Origin: Saprospiraceae bacterium
GTDB lineage: Bacteria; Bacteroidota; Bacteroidia; Chitinophagales; Saprospiraceae
Assembly: GCA_026129545.1 (NCBI GenBank)
Contig: JAHCHX010000001.1
Location: forward strand, 2,231,501 to 2,295,500
Direction of reading: 5' to 3'
Length of the DNA stretch: 64,000 nucleotides
The notes below the pieces were generated by a model that did not search any database, was not told the DNA's origin, and worked only from the letters and a program-made list of their open reading frames with translations. Shown here piece by piece: positions 26,905 to 35,226 of this stretch. Position numbers and translations under genes: made by a program. Position 1 is the stretch's first letter. Each line of letters starts with the position of its first letter.

Positions 26905-29900
26905 ATGCGCATCATTTCCGCCCTTTTTTACTGCTGTATGGGCTTTTTCCCCGCCGCCGCATACGGCCAAAACGCGCCGCAGTGCCTCAGCGGCAAGGAA
27001 GGCAACATCTGGTACTTCGGCGACAGCCTCGGTCTGGACTTCAGCACCCTGCCGCCGACGCTGCTCACCGACAGCGGCATGAGCTCCTACGAGGCCGGGG
27101 CCATCGCCAGCGATGCCGATGGCAACCTGCTTTTTTATTCCAACGGCGAGTATGTGTGGAACCGAAACAAGCAAATCATGCCCAACGGCAAGTTGAAGGG
27201 CAGTCGTTCGGCTACGCACATACTGACCCTACACCATCCCGGCGACCAAGGCTTGTACTACTTGTTTTACATGGAAACCCTTGACAATCTGGCAGGTCAG
27301 TCGGGCGACACGTTGCGCAAGATGTACTACGCTGTGATAGATGTGAGCGCGGAGGGCGGTTTGGGAGATGTGGCGTCGAAAGACAACATCCTTTTCATCA
27401 AGACCACCGAAAAAGTGGCCGCCACGCGGCACTGCAACGGACGGGGCTGGTGGGTGCTGACCCTTGAATCCGGCAGCAACCGATTTATGACCTGGTTGGT
27501 GGATGAAAATGGGTTGCATCTAACGCCTGTTGTCAGCAAAGTTGGCAAGGTCAGTTCTCCTTTTCAGGGGGCAAAGGCGGGGACACTAAGATTTAGTCCT
27601 AACGGCTCTGTGCTACTAAAAATTGGTTCTCCCACAAGGAACTTAACCAACGCCACATGGGATGCCTATTTCGAGGTAATGAAATTTGACAATGCCACGG
27701 GCATCGTATCCGAGCCGCTTCTGATATGGGAAAATACGCGCTCATTTTATGGCGGGGAGTTTTCCCCCGACAGCCGAAAGCTCTACCTCAACGCCTGGAC
27801 GCCTTTCGACAGCCTCTATCAATACGACCTGTGCGTCTATGACTCCGCCGCCATCGTGCAATCGAAAACAAACCTCGGCCAGGCGGCGGGCAACACCGGG
27901 CAGATGCTCCTTGCCCCTGACGGCAAAATCTACATCACCCGCACCTTCCGGAAATACCTGAGCATCATACACCACCCGAACGAGCCCGGCGCGGCCTGTC
28001 AGTACGAACCCGAGGCCGTGCCACTGCCCCGCGACGCGCTGCTGGGGCTGCCCACTTTCGCGGCCTCGTACTTTGCCCCCGGCAAGCCCTACATCGTCGG
28101 CGAGCAGGCGTGCGCCCCCGTGTGCGCCGACAGCCTCCGGCGCTACTTCGTGACGGGGCAGTGCGACGCGGGCGCCTCATACCAATGGACGGTCACGGGC
28201 GGCGAGGTCGTGTCGCAGGCGCACGACACGGTCTGGGTGCGATGGAAGCAGGCGGGCACGCAGCAGGTGGCGGTGCGCAAGGTGTGGGACTGCGGCGAGC
28301 GCAGCGACACGCTGCGGGTGGCGGTGGGGGATTGTCTGCCCTGCATCCCCTCTGCCGAGACCCTCACCGTCGAGACCTGCCCCGGCGCCACTTACAACTT
28401 CGCGGGCGTTGACTTGGCCGTCGGGCAGACGCAAGTGTTCACCCTGCTCAACGCGGCGGGCTGCGACTCGCTCGTCACCGTCACCGTCGAAGCGTTGCCG
28501 ACCTCGGCTTCCGCACTCACCGTCGAGACCTGCCCCGGAACGACTTACAACTATGCGGGCGTTGACTTGGCCATTGGGCAGACGCAAGTGTTCACCCTGA
28601 CAAATTACTTGGGCTGCGACTCGCTCGTCACTGTCACCGTCGGGGCGTTGCCCACCTCGGCTTCCAGTTTGGAAGCAAAAACCTGCCCCGGAACAACTTA
28701 CCACTTCGCGGGCGTAGACCTGGCCGTCGGGCAGACGCAAGTGTTCACCCTGCTCAACGCTGCAGGCTGCGACTCCCTTGTCACCGTCACCGTCGAAGCG
28801 TTGCCGACCTCGGCTTCCGCTCTCACCGTCGAGACCTGCCCCGGCGCCACTTACAACTTCGCGGGCGTTGACCTGGCCGTCGGGCAGACGCAAGTGTTCA
28901 CCCTGACAAATTACTTGGGCTGTGACTCCCTTGTCACCGTCACCGTCGGGGCGTTGCCCACCTCGGCTTCCAATTTGGAAGTAAAAACTTGCCCCGGCAC
29001 GACTTACCACTTCGCGGGCGTGGACTTGGCCGTCGGGCAGACGCAAGTGTTCACCCTGACAAATTACTTGGGCTGCGACTCGCTCGTCACCGTCACTGTC
29101 GGGGCGTTGCCCACCTCGGCTTCCGCACTCACCGTCGAGACCTGCCCCGGAACAACTTACCACTTCGCGGGCGTAGACTTGGCCGTAGGGCAGACGCAAG
29201 TGTTCGCCCTGCTCAACGCGGCGGGCTGCGACTCGCTCGTCACCGTCACCGTCGGGGCGTTGCCCACGTCGGCTTCCAGTTTGGAAGCAAAAACCTGTCC
29301 CGGAACAATTTACAACTTCGCGGGCGTGGACTTGGCCGTCGGGCAGACGCAAGTGTTCACCCTGACAAATTACTTGGGCTGCGACTCCCTCGTCACCGTC
29401 ACCGTAGAAGCGTTGCCCACGTCGGCTTCCAGTTTGGAAGTAAAAACTTGTCCCGGAACAACTTACAATTTCGCGGGCGTAGACTTGGCCGTAGGGCAGA
29501 CGCAAGTGTTCACCCTGACAAATTACTTGGGCTGTGACTCCCTTGTCACCGTCACCGTCGAAGCGTTGCCGACCTCGGCTTCCGCACTCACCGTCGAGAC
29601 CTGCCCCGGAACAACTTACCACTTCGCGGGCGTAGACTTGGCCGTAGGGCAGACGCAAGTGTTCACCCTGACAAATTACTTGGGCTGTGACTCCCTCGTC
29701 ACCGTCACCGTAGAAGCGTTGCCCACGTCGGCTTCCAGTTTGGAAGTAAAAACTTGTCCCGGAACAACTTACAATTTCGCGGGCGTAGACTTGGCCGTAG
29801 GGCAGACGCAAGTGTTCACCCTGACAAATTACTTGGGCTGTGACTCCCTTGTCACCGTCACCGTCGAAGCGTTGCCGACCTCGGCTTCCGCACTCACCGT

Positions 29901-31290
29901 CGAGACCTGCCCCGGAACAACTTACCAATTCGCGGGCGTTGACTTGGCCGTCGGGCAGACGCAAGTGTTCACCCTGACAAATTACTTGGGCTGCGACTCC
30001 CTTGTCACCGTCACCGTCGAAGCGTTGCCGACCTCGGCTTCCGCACTCACCGTCGAGACCTGCCCCGGCACGACTTACCACTTCGCGGGCGTTGACTTGG
30101 CCGTCGGGCAGACGCAAGTGTTCACCCTGCTCAACGCGGCGGGCTGCGACTCGCTCGTCACCGTCACCGTCGAAGCGTTGCCGACCTCGGCTTCCGCACT
30201 CACCGTCGAGACTTGCCCCGGAACCACCTACAATTTCGCGGGCGTGGACTTGGCCGTCGGGCAGACGCAAGTGTTCACCCTGCTCAACGCGGCAGGCTGC
30301 GACTCGCTCGTCACCGTCACCGTCGGGGCGTTGCCCACCTCGGCTTTCAGTTTGGAAGCAAAAACCTGCCCCGGAACAACTTACAATTTCGCGGGCGTTG
30401 ACTTGGCCGTCGGGCAGACGCAAGTGTTCACCCTGCTCAACGCGGCGGGCTGCGACTCCCTCGTCACGATTGCGGTGACGGCCTGGCCTGTGCTGGACTT
30501 TGACGTCGAGGCCCTGCCTTCCTGCCCGACCTCGCCCACCGGCTCGCTTGCGGTCTCTGTTGGCGGCGGCGCTCCCGCGACGTTTTCCCTGGACGGCGCC
30601 ACTTTTCAGGCAGGCACACGGTTCGACGCGCTCGCGGCGGGCGCATACACCGTCTTCGCGCGCGACGCGAACGGCTGTGTTTTTGAACAAGAAACCACGC
30701 TCGAGGCCACGCCGCGCCTCGAACTGTCGCTGCCCGCCAACATCGCCATCCTGCGACAGCACCGCCGTCACCGTCGCCCCGGCGGTGTCGGGCGACACCA
30801 CGGGGCTGCGCTTCGCTTGGTCGAGCGGGGCGCCACCCCGCCGCCCTCGTCGCGGAGGCCGGCCCCCTCTGGGTGGAGGCGTCGAATCATTGCCAGACCG
30901 TTCGCCGCGAGGCGACGGCGGTTTGGGCATCGCTGCCCGACGGGCAGGACGTTTTCTACGCGCCCAACGTGTTCGCGCCGGAATCAGCCTCCGACGACAA
31001 CCGCACGTTCCGCGTCTTCTTCGCCCGCAACGTCGAGGTGCTGGAATACAGCCTCTCGATTTTCGACCGTTGGGGCAATCTCTTGTTCGTCGCCGACGCC
31101 CCGGAGCAGGGGTGGACGGGCGCTTTCCGCCAAAAAACAATGGGGACGGGGGTCTATGCGTGGCATCTGCGGGCGCGGCTCAGCGTCTGCGGGCGCGCCT
31201 TCACCATTCAGAGAACGGGGGATGTGGCGGTGGTGCGGTAGGGTATCTGGGCAATTCCCCCTACTTTTGCAGGCTCAACACATTCTCTAA
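26905..31290 (+). CDS. Giant repeat surface protein with 14 51-residue repeats; 3' end frameshifted
   Basis: ATG at 26905 gives a signal peptide (MRIISALFYCCMGFFPAAAYGQ); the upstream in-frame TTG is unlikely. Residues 30-390 look like a YncE/WD40-type propeller (EGNIWYFGDSLGLDF, YEAGAIASDADGNLLFYSNG). A PKD-like domain follows (about 410-475), then 14 copies of the 51-residue unit (about 484-1191). At 30750 two bases are missing relative to the neighbouring gene, and two more near 30831-30839, so the sequence as written runs out of frame and stops at 31290, losing the T9SS tail. The correct tail is still present in another frame up to 31241. Either this copy is a recent pseudogene, or the sequence has errors in C-runs. 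Everything before the break looks intact. Confidence 0.8.
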   Translation: MRIISALFYCCMGFFPAAAYGQNAPQCLSGKEGNIWYFGDSLGLDFSTLPPTLLTDSGMSSYEAGAIASDADGNLLFYSNGEYVWNRNKQIMPNGKLKGSRSATHILTLHHPGDQGLYYLFYMETLDNLAGQSGDTLRKMYYAVIDVSAEGGLGDVASKDNILFIKTTEKVAATRHCNGRGWWVLTLESGSNRFMTWLVDENGLHLTPVVSKVGKVSSPFQGAKAGTLRFSPNGSVLLKIGSPTRNLTNATWDAYFEVMKFDNATGIVSEPLLIWENTRSFYGGEFSPDSRKLYLNAWTPFDSLYQYDLCVYDSAAIVQSKTNLGQAAGNTGQMLLAPDGKIYITRTFRKYLSIIHHPNEPGAACQYEPEAVPLPRDALLGLPTFAASYFAPGKPYIVGEQACAPVCADSLRRYFVTGQCDAGASYQWTVTGGEVVSQAHDTVWVRWKQAGTQQVAVRKVWDCGERSDTLRVAVGDCLPCIPSAETLTVETCPGATYNFAGVDLAVGQTQVFTLLNAAGCDSLVTVTVEALPTSASALTVETCPGTTYNYAGVDLAIGQTQVFTLTNYLGCDSLVTVTVGALPTSASSLEAKTCPGTTYHFAGVDLAVGQTQVFTLLNAAGCDSLVTVTVEALPTSASALTVETCPGATYNFAGVDLAVGQTQVFTLTNYLGCDSLVTVTVGALPTSASNLEVKTCPGTTYHFAGVDLAVGQTQVFTLTNYLGCDSLVTVTVGALPTSASALTVETCPGTTYHFAGVDLAVGQTQVFALLNAAGCDSLVTVTVGALPTSASSLEAKTCPGTIYNFAGVDLAVGQTQVFTLTNYLGCDSLVTVTVEALPTSASSLEVKTCPGTTYNFAGVDLAVGQTQVFTLTNYLGCDSLVTVTVEALPTSASALTVETCPGTTYHFAGVDLAVGQTQVFTLTNYLGCDSLVTVTVEALPTSASSLEVKTCPGTTYNFAGVDLAVGQTQVFTLTNYLGCDSLVTVTVEALPTSASALTVETCPGTTYQFAGVDLAVGQTQVFTLTNYLGCDSLVTVTVEALPTSASALTVETCPGTTYHFAGVDLAVGQTQVFTLLNAAGCDSLVTVTVEALPTSASALTVETCPGTTYNFAGVDLAVGQTQVFTLLNAAGCDSLVTVTVGALPTSAFSLEAKTCPGTTYNFAGVDLAVGQTQVFTLLNAAGCDSLVTIAVTAWPVLDFDVEALPSCPTSPTGSLAVSVGGGAPATFSLDGATFQAGTRFDALAAGAYTVFARDANGCVFEQETTLEATPRLELSLPANIAILRQHRRHRRPGGVGRHHGAALRLVERGATPPPSSRRPAPSGWRRRIIARPFAARRRRFGHRCPTGRTFSTRPTCSRRNQPPTTTARSASSSPATSRCWNTASRFSTVGAISCSSPTPRSRGGRALSAKKQWGRGSMRGICGRGSASAGAPSPFRERGMWRWCGRVSGQFPLLLQAQHIL
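28351..30480 (+). repeat. 153-bp tandem repeat array, 14 units
   Basis: Fourteen in-frame 153-bp units. Three variable blocks assort independently: the unit start (SALTVE, SSLEVK, SSLEAK, SNLEVK), the aromatic site (YNF, YHF, YQF, YNY) and the second half (LLNAAGCDS or LTNYLGCDS). The mosaic pattern points to recombination or gene conversion among units and with the five-unit array at 25118-25867. Confidence 0.92.
30477..31245 (+). repeat. Duplicated 3' tail, frameshifted copy
   Basis: Second copy of the 25861-26633 tail, four bases shorter because of losses at 30750 (two C) and near 30831 and 30838 (one C each). Confidence 0.92.
30840..31241 (+). pseudogene. Displaced T9SS type B sorting tail of the second giant gene
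   Basis: In the frame ending at 31241 the sequence encodes the same tail as the first giant protein (FYAPNVFAPESASDDN, FDRWGNLLF, GVYAWHLRARL, RTGDVAVVR). The short piece between 30751 and 30830 reads correctly in the third frame (CDSTAVTVAPAVSGD). Restoring four C bases would rejoin it to the upstream gene. Confidence 0.85.
31262..31269 (+). promoter_or_regulatory. Bacteroidota -7 promoter box
   Basis: TACTTTTG lies 37 nt before the small lipoprotein start. Confidence 0.5.
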
Positions 31291-31306
31291 CCTAACACTG
31301 ATTACT

Positions 31307-31744
31307 ATGAAAATTACTTTGAAATCGCTCTTGATGGTTGCTGTTGGCGCGTTCTTGCTGACCGCTTGCAACAAGGACAGCAAGTCTCCAGAAGAACTGT
31401 TGACGGGACCATCTTGCTGGTCTTACATCAAAAACGAAACCTTCAACGTGGCCACCAACCAATGGCAAGATGACCCACTGGAAGACTGCGAAAAGGACGA
31501 TTGTATCAATTTCCGCGACGATGATACGGTGGTTTTTGACGAGGGCGCCACAAAATGCGACCCTGCTGACCCACAGAGCACCACTTTTTCTTGGAGCCTG
31601 AGCGCCGATGGCAAAACGCTCACCTTGTCCGACCCATCGAGTGGCACTTTTACTGGCACGGTCGTCGAATTGAGCGAAAGCCGTTTTGTTTTTGAACTCA
31701 ACATATTGGGCTTCAGAAGCCGCCAGACGTTTCAGGCTAAATAA
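31307..31744 (+). CDS. Small lipoprotein, lipocalin-like
   Basis: A 145-residue protein with a lipoprotein signal (MKITLKSLLMVAVGAFLLTAC, lipid-accepting Cys at residue 21). The mature part alternates short polar and hydrophobic strands (TTFSWSLSADGKTLTLSDPSSG, ESRFVFELNILGFRSRQTF), the pattern of the lipocalin-like or META-type small lipoproteins common in Bacteroidota. The function is unknown. It has its own promoter and lies just after the frameshifted giant gene. Confidence 0.8.
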   Translation: MKITLKSLLMVAVGAFLLTACNKDSKSPEELLTGPSCWSYIKNETFNVATNQWQDDPLEDCEKDDCINFRDDDTVVFDEGATKCDPADPQSTTFSWSLSADGKTLTLSDPSSGTFTGTVVELSESRFVFELNILGFRSRQTFQAK

Positions 31745-31760
31745 ATAAGCGTTGCGCTCA

Positions 31761-31800
31761 TAAGTAGTGTGGCGGATTTGTAAATCCGTTATACTACTTA
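31761..31800. repeat. 40-bp palindromic repeat, copy 1
   Basis: An almost perfect palindrome centred on GGCGGATTTGTAAATCCG with TAAGTAGT/ACTACTTA ends. Copy 2 is at 32572-32611. Confidence 0.75.
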
Positions 31801-31873
31801 ACGTGAGCTCGAAGATATTTGACCTAACAGATGGCGCTTGACTAATTGATTCCCTGCCACTCTCGGTTCACAA

Positions 31874-31962
31874 TGAGGTGTCATCTTTTGAGGAACGAAA
31901 AAGGTGACATCTCGGCCTATTTTTGAGATGTCACCCCTCCATGCTTACGGGATGACACCTCA
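31874..31962. repeat. Nested inverted repeats
   Basis: Outer arms TGAGGTGTCATC (31874) and GATGACACCTCA (31951) enclose an inner perfect hairpin GGTGACATCTC/GAGATGTCACC (31903-31935). All four arms are variants of one GGTGtCATCtc word. Confidence 0.7.
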
Positions 31963-32030
31963 GAACCCGACAAAGCGAGCATCGCTGACTGATTCCCGAT
32001 TTTTATCAACTTTTCACCTCTTTGAGGTGC

Positions 32031-32149
32031 TATACCTCGCGCCGCCAAGTTTTCAGCATCGTCTAGGTAACGTTTACTAAACTTTTGAAGTTTAGTAAAC
32101 GTGATCTCATCCTTCCAACCATGCTGAAAACTTGGCGGCACGAGGTATA
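32031..32149. repeat. Head-to-head ends of repeat B around a palindrome
   Basis: Two 29-bp arms (TATACCTCG...TTTTCAGCAT at 32031-32059 and its inverse at 32121-32149) pair with one mismatch. Each arm is the right end of repeat family B (AACTTGGCGG..GAGGTAT). Between them lies a perfect 15-bp-stem palindrome (ACGTTTACTAAACTT-TTG-inverse, 32070-32102). Confidence 0.75.
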
Positions 32150-32174
32150 AAATGACTAGGCTTGTGGCGGTGGA
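32144..32174 (+). repeat. 31-bp direct repeat, copy 1
   Basis: GGTATAAAATGACTAGG...GGCGGTGGA, repeated exactly at 32210-32240 (66-bp period). Confidence 0.8.
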
Positions 32175-32209
32175 CGTCTTTGCTCCCGTGATTCAGGAAA
32201 GCGACCTTC

Positions 32210-32240
32210 GGTATAAAATGACTAGGCTTGTGGCGGTGGA
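32210..32240 (+). repeat. 31-bp direct repeat, copy 2
   Basis: Exact second copy of 32144-32174. Confidence 0.8.
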
Positions 32241-32440
32241 GGGCTTTGGGTGAAGGGGATTGTCATTTTTTCGACTGGCAAGGCAAATTTTGCAGTCGAA
32301 ATCGGGCATATTCGGCGAAAAATTTAACGAAGCCAGTCGGAAAAAGGGCTTTCCCTTCACCCGAAGGCATCTACCGCAACAAGTCTACTTTATGGAAATC
32401 AAACGTTTGTGGCATTTGAATTTTTGCAACCACTCTGGCG

Positions 32441-32478
32441 GGGACAGCGCCCTGGAATGTGTTTCAGGGCACCGTCCC
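32441..32478. repeat. Hairpin with internal bulge
   Basis: GGGAC-GCCCTG pairs with CAGGGC-GTCCC, interrupted by a 3-nt internal loop on each side. Confidence 0.55.
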
Positions 32479-32571
32479 TGGATTTTCAAAAGTTTTAACT
32501 CTGAACTTGCGTTTTTTAGCAAAATAGTGAGCCAAAATCTGTTTTTTCAAAATTCGGGATGACTCATCTCA

Positions 32572-32611
32572 TAAGTAGTATGGCGGATTTGCAAATCCGC
32601 CATACTGCTTA
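32572..32611. repeat. 40-bp palindromic repeat, copy 2
   Basis: TAAGTAGTATGGCGGATTTG followed by its near-perfect inverse; same family as 31761-31800 and also preceded by CTCA. Confidence 0.75.
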
Positions 32612-32711
32612 ACAAGATTTACAGTTTTTTTTACCCGAAAAAGGGCGCGAATATTGTCAATCCTGTCAAACAAACATCACTTATGAGACATCCTCGCAAA
32701 ACGTTGCGTAG

Positions 32712-32769
32712 GTGTGGCATGACCGCTTTGAGAGCATTGATAAAGTAACCATGAGCGGTCATGCCACAC
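32712..32769. repeat. 16-bp-stem inverted repeat
   Basis: GTGTGGCATGACCGCT pairs perfectly with AGCGGTCATGCCACAC over a 26-nt loop; AACGTTG/CAACGT extends the symmetry further out. Confidence 0.7.
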
Positions 32770-32790
32770 TTGTTCAACGTATTTCGCGAT

Positions 32791-32816
32791 GCTGCCCCTA
32801 CTTGAGTAGGGGCAGC
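32791..32816. repeat. Perfect 12-bp-stem palindrome
   Basis: GCTGCCCCTACT-TG-AGTAGGGGCAGC. With only two loop bases it would extrude as a cruciform more readily than as an RNA hairpin. Confidence 0.7.
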
Positions 32817-32874
32817 GCTATACAAAATGACCGCGCAACACCTCTACGCGACTTTTTTATCCCTCTTTCCGTTG

Positions 32875-32882
32875 TACTTTTG
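32875..32882 (+). promoter_or_regulatory. Possible -7 promoter box upstream of mnmG
   Basis: TACTTTTG, 132 nt before mnmG. Its surroundings (GTACTTTTGCC then T-run and CAAAAAAAG) resemble 7111-7141 (GTACCTTTGCC...), so this may be part of a dispersed sequence rather than a dedicated promoter. Confidence 0.4.
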
Positions 32883-32929
32883 CCAACTTTTTTTTCAAAA
32901 AAAGGGTTTTAGTTCGTCGTGATTTAAAC

Positions 32930-32992
32930 TTTGCCACGAAGACACAAAGATTTTAAAATCAACTTCTTGGAGTCTTTGCGCCTTTGTAGCAA
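32930..32992. repeat. Dispersed CACGAAG-type inverted repeat
   Basis: TTTGCCACGAAGACACAAAG pairs imperfectly with CTTTGCGCCTTTGTAGCAA. If transcribed from the box at 32875 it would form a leader hairpin 22 nt before the mnmG start. Confidence 0.55.
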
Positions 32993-33014
32993 CTCCAAAA
33001 CCTTTCATTAAAAA

Positions 33015-34880
33015 ATGTTTCCAAAATACGATGTCATAGTAGTCGGTGCAGGCCATGCGGGGTGCGAGGCCGCTGTCGCTGCCGCCAACATGGGCTGCAA
33101 AGTCCTGCTGGCCACCATGAATATGCAGACCATCGGGCAGATGAGCTGCAACCCCGCGATGGGCGGCGTGGCAAAGGGGCAAATCGTGCGCGAGGTGGAT
33201 GCCTTGGGCGGCTATTCGGGCATTGTGACCGACCACACGGCTGTTCAGTTTCGGATGCTCAACCGCTCGAAAGGCCCCGCTATGTGGAGTCCTCGCGCCC
33301 AAAACGACCGGATGCTTTTCGCCGCGAAATGGCGGCAAATGTTGGAACAACACCCCAACATAGATTTTTGGCAGGAAATGGTGCGCGGCCTCGTGGTGAA
33401 GGACGGACGGGTGCGCGGCGTGGTGACAGGCATGGGTTTGGAAATTGAAAGCGAGACAGTTGTGCTCACCAACGGCACTTTCCTGAACGGCATTATTCAC
33501 ATCGGCGAGAAACAATTCGGCGGGGGGCGTGCGGGCGAATCGGCAGCCAAAGGCATCACCGAGCAGCTCGTCGAACTCGGCTTCGAGGCTGGCCGCATGA
33601 AGACGGGCACCCCGCCTCGCATTGACGGGCGCTCGCTCGACTATTCCAAAATGGAGCGACAGGACGGCGATTTCCCACCCGGCAAGTTTTCTTACACCGA
33701 CACACCGCTTTTGGAAAAACAACTCTGCTGCTGGATTACCTACACCAACCAAAAAGTGCACGACACATTGCGCACGGGTTTTGACCAGTCGCCTATGTTC
33801 AACGGGCGCATCCAAGGCGTGGGGCCGCGCTATTGCCCAAGCATCGAGGACAAAATAGACCGGTTCAGCGACAAAGACCGCCACCAACTTTTCATCGAAC
33901 CGGAAGGCTGGGACACGGTGGAAATTTATATCAACGGCTTCTCCTCATCGCTGCCCGAAGACGTGCAGTTCAAAGCCTTAAAGGAAATACCCGGGTTGGA
34001 AAACGTCAAGATGTTTCGCCCCGGCTACGCCATCGAGTACGACTATTTTCCACCCACGCAATTGCAAACCACGTTGGAAACCAACTTGGTGAAAAACCTC
34101 TTTTTTGCTGGACAAATCAACGGCACGACGGGCTACGAAGAAGCCGCCTGTCAGGGGTTGATGGCTGGGTTGAACGCTGCTTTGAGCGTGAAAAGCGAAG
34201 CGCCGCTCGTGCTCAAACGCTCCGAAGCCTATATCGGTGTTTTGATTGACGACCTCGTGAACAAAGGCACGCAGGAGCCATACCGGATGTTCACCAGCCG
34301 CGCCGAATATCGCATCCTGCTCCGGCAAGACAATGCCGACCTTCGCCTCACACCCATCGCGCACCGACTCGGCGTGCGCGGCACCGACGTGCGAATGGAC
34401 AGGGTGCGAGCAAAAACGCAGGCTGCCGCCGAAATCGAAGCCTTCTTCCGCAACGCCTCTGTCAGCCCCGGTGAGGTGAATGGCTATTTGCAGTCGGTTG
34501 ATTCTGCTCCGATTGTTCAGAAGGTGAAACTCTACAACATCCTCTTGCGCCCGCAGGTGGACATTCCAAGTTTGGCAAAATCGCTGCCGGAACTCGCCAA
34601 CTTCCTCACGCCCTACGAGCGGGAATTTGTCGAGTTGGCCGAAATCAACATCAAGTACGAAGGCTACATCCAGAAGGAGCAGGAAATGGTGGACAAAATG
34701 AGCCGCCTTGAAGACTTGCATTTGCACCCCGATTTTGACTACGCGGGTGTGAGCGGCCTGAGCAACGAGGCCCGTCAAAAACTCTCTCGCATGAAGCCGC
34801 GCACCATCGGCCAAGCCAGCCGCATTTCCGGCGTGAACCCTGCGGATGTGAGTGTGCTGCTGGTGCATTTGGGCAGATAA
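33015..34880 (+). CDS. mnmG: tRNA uridine-5-carboxymethylaminomethyl modification enzyme MnmG (GidA)
   Basis: A 621-residue FAD-dependent cytoplasmic enzyme that, with MnmE, installs the cmnm5 group on wobble U34. The FAD-binding Rossmann motif is at the start ([15 protein letters not shown], residues 5-19). Family signatures are visible: [13 protein letters not shown] (about 43-55), [13 protein letters not shown] (about 195-207) and [17 protein letters not shown] (about 370-386). The C-terminal helical domain, which contacts MnmE and tRNA, ends with [21 protein letters not shown]. Length is normal. A thioredoxin gene follows after 13 bp, probably in the same operon. MnmE is not in the window. 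Confidence 0.96.
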   Translation: MFPKYDVIVVGAGHAGCEAAVAAANMGCKVLLATMNMQTIGQMSCNPAMGGVAKGQIVREVDALGGYSGIVTDHTAVQFRMLNRSKGPAMWSPRAQNDRMLFAAKWRQMLEQHPNIDFWQEMVRGLVVKDGRVRGVVTGMGLEIESETVVLTNGTFLNGIIHIGEKQFGGGRAGESAAKGITEQLVELGFEAGRMKTGTPPRIDGRSLDYSKMERQDGDFPPGKFSYTDTPLLEKQLCCWITYTNQKVHDTLRTGFDQSPMFNGRIQGVGPRYCPSIEDKIDRFSDKDRHQLFIEPEGWDTVEIYINGFSSSLPEDVQFKALKEIPGLENVKMFRPGYAIEYDYFPPTQLQTTLETNLVKNLFFAGQINGTTGYEEAACQGLMAGLNAALSVKSEAPLVLKRSEAYIGVLIDDLVNKGTQEPYRMFTSRAEYRILLRQDNADLRLTPIAHRLGVRGTDVRMDRVRAKTQAAAEIEAFFRNASVSPGEVNGYLQSVDSAPIVQKVKLYNILLRPQVDIPSLAKSLPELANFLTPYEREFVELAEINIKYEGYIQKEQEMVDKMSRLEDLHLHPDFDYAGVSGLSNEARQKLSRMKPRTIGQASRISGVNPADVSVLLVHLGR

Positions 34881-34893
34881 AAACAAGTCAAAC

Positions 34894-35202
34894 ATGAAAT
34901 CCTCATACGAATCACTCATCAACTCTCCCATTCCAGTGCTCGTTGATTTTTGGGCACCCTGGTGTGGCCCATGCCGCGCCATGCACCCTGTGTTGGATGC
35001 CTTGAAAGCCGAAATGGGCGACCGGGTGCGCATCGTGAAAATTGACGTGGACAAAAACACCGCTCTCGCCGTGCAGCAAAAAGTCATGGGCGTGCCGATG
35101 TTCGTGGTTTACAAAAACGGGCGGGAACTTTGGCGGGAGGCGGGTGTGCTGTCCAAAGACGCTTTGCGCCGTGCGGTAGAGGCTGCCGAAAAAACTGCCT
35201 GA
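34894..35202 (+). CDS. Thioredoxin-like protein
   Basis: A 102-residue cytoplasmic thioredoxin-fold protein, normal length for thioredoxin. The redox motif is WAPWCGPCR (Cys about 26 and 29) and the cis-Pro loop reads MGVPMFVVYKNGR. It lacks a signal peptide. The start at 34894 is 13 bp after the mnmG stop, so the two are probably co-transcribed. It may be one of several thioredoxins in the genome, so I do not assign trxA. Confidence 0.88.
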   Translation: MKSSYESLINSPIPVLVDFWAPWCGPCRAMHPVLDALKAEMGDRVRIVKIDVDKNTALAVQQKVMGVPMFVVYKNGRELWREAGVLSKDALRRAVEAAEKTA

Positions 35203-35226
35203 GAAGCACCATATTTGCCCCCGTCT

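Larger units (their letters stand above)
31745..32874. other. Gene-free, palindrome-dense region
   Basis: The gap between the small lipoprotein and the promoter-like box before mnmG. Open frames here (up to 100 codons) run through hairpins and direct repeats and show no protein-like features. At least six independent palindromes and one direct repeat are present; they are listed separately. Confidence 0.7.

Noticed and set aside
25118..30480. The regular repeats considered as a CRISPR array
   Set aside because: Units are 153 bp, contiguous, in frame and translated, with no unique spacers and no cas genes.
28177..31140. A 987-codon open frame antisense to the 14-unit repeat array
   Set aside because: The sense strand encodes a clear signal peptide, domain structure and sorting tail. 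The antisense frame is open only because the 153-bp unit is a multiple of three, GC-rich, and happens to lack stops in that frame; the product is a low-complexity Arg/Gly/Glu repeat.
31874..31962. The GGTGTCATC nested repeats considered as a riboswitch
   Set aside because: No known aptamer core is recognisable, and no gene starts within 1 kb downstream on either strand that it would control.
32260..32562. A 100-codon frame in the gene-free region before mnmG
   Set aside because: It runs through a direct repeat and a hairpin, has no hydrophobic core pattern, signal or known motif, and no promoter box at a sensible distance.
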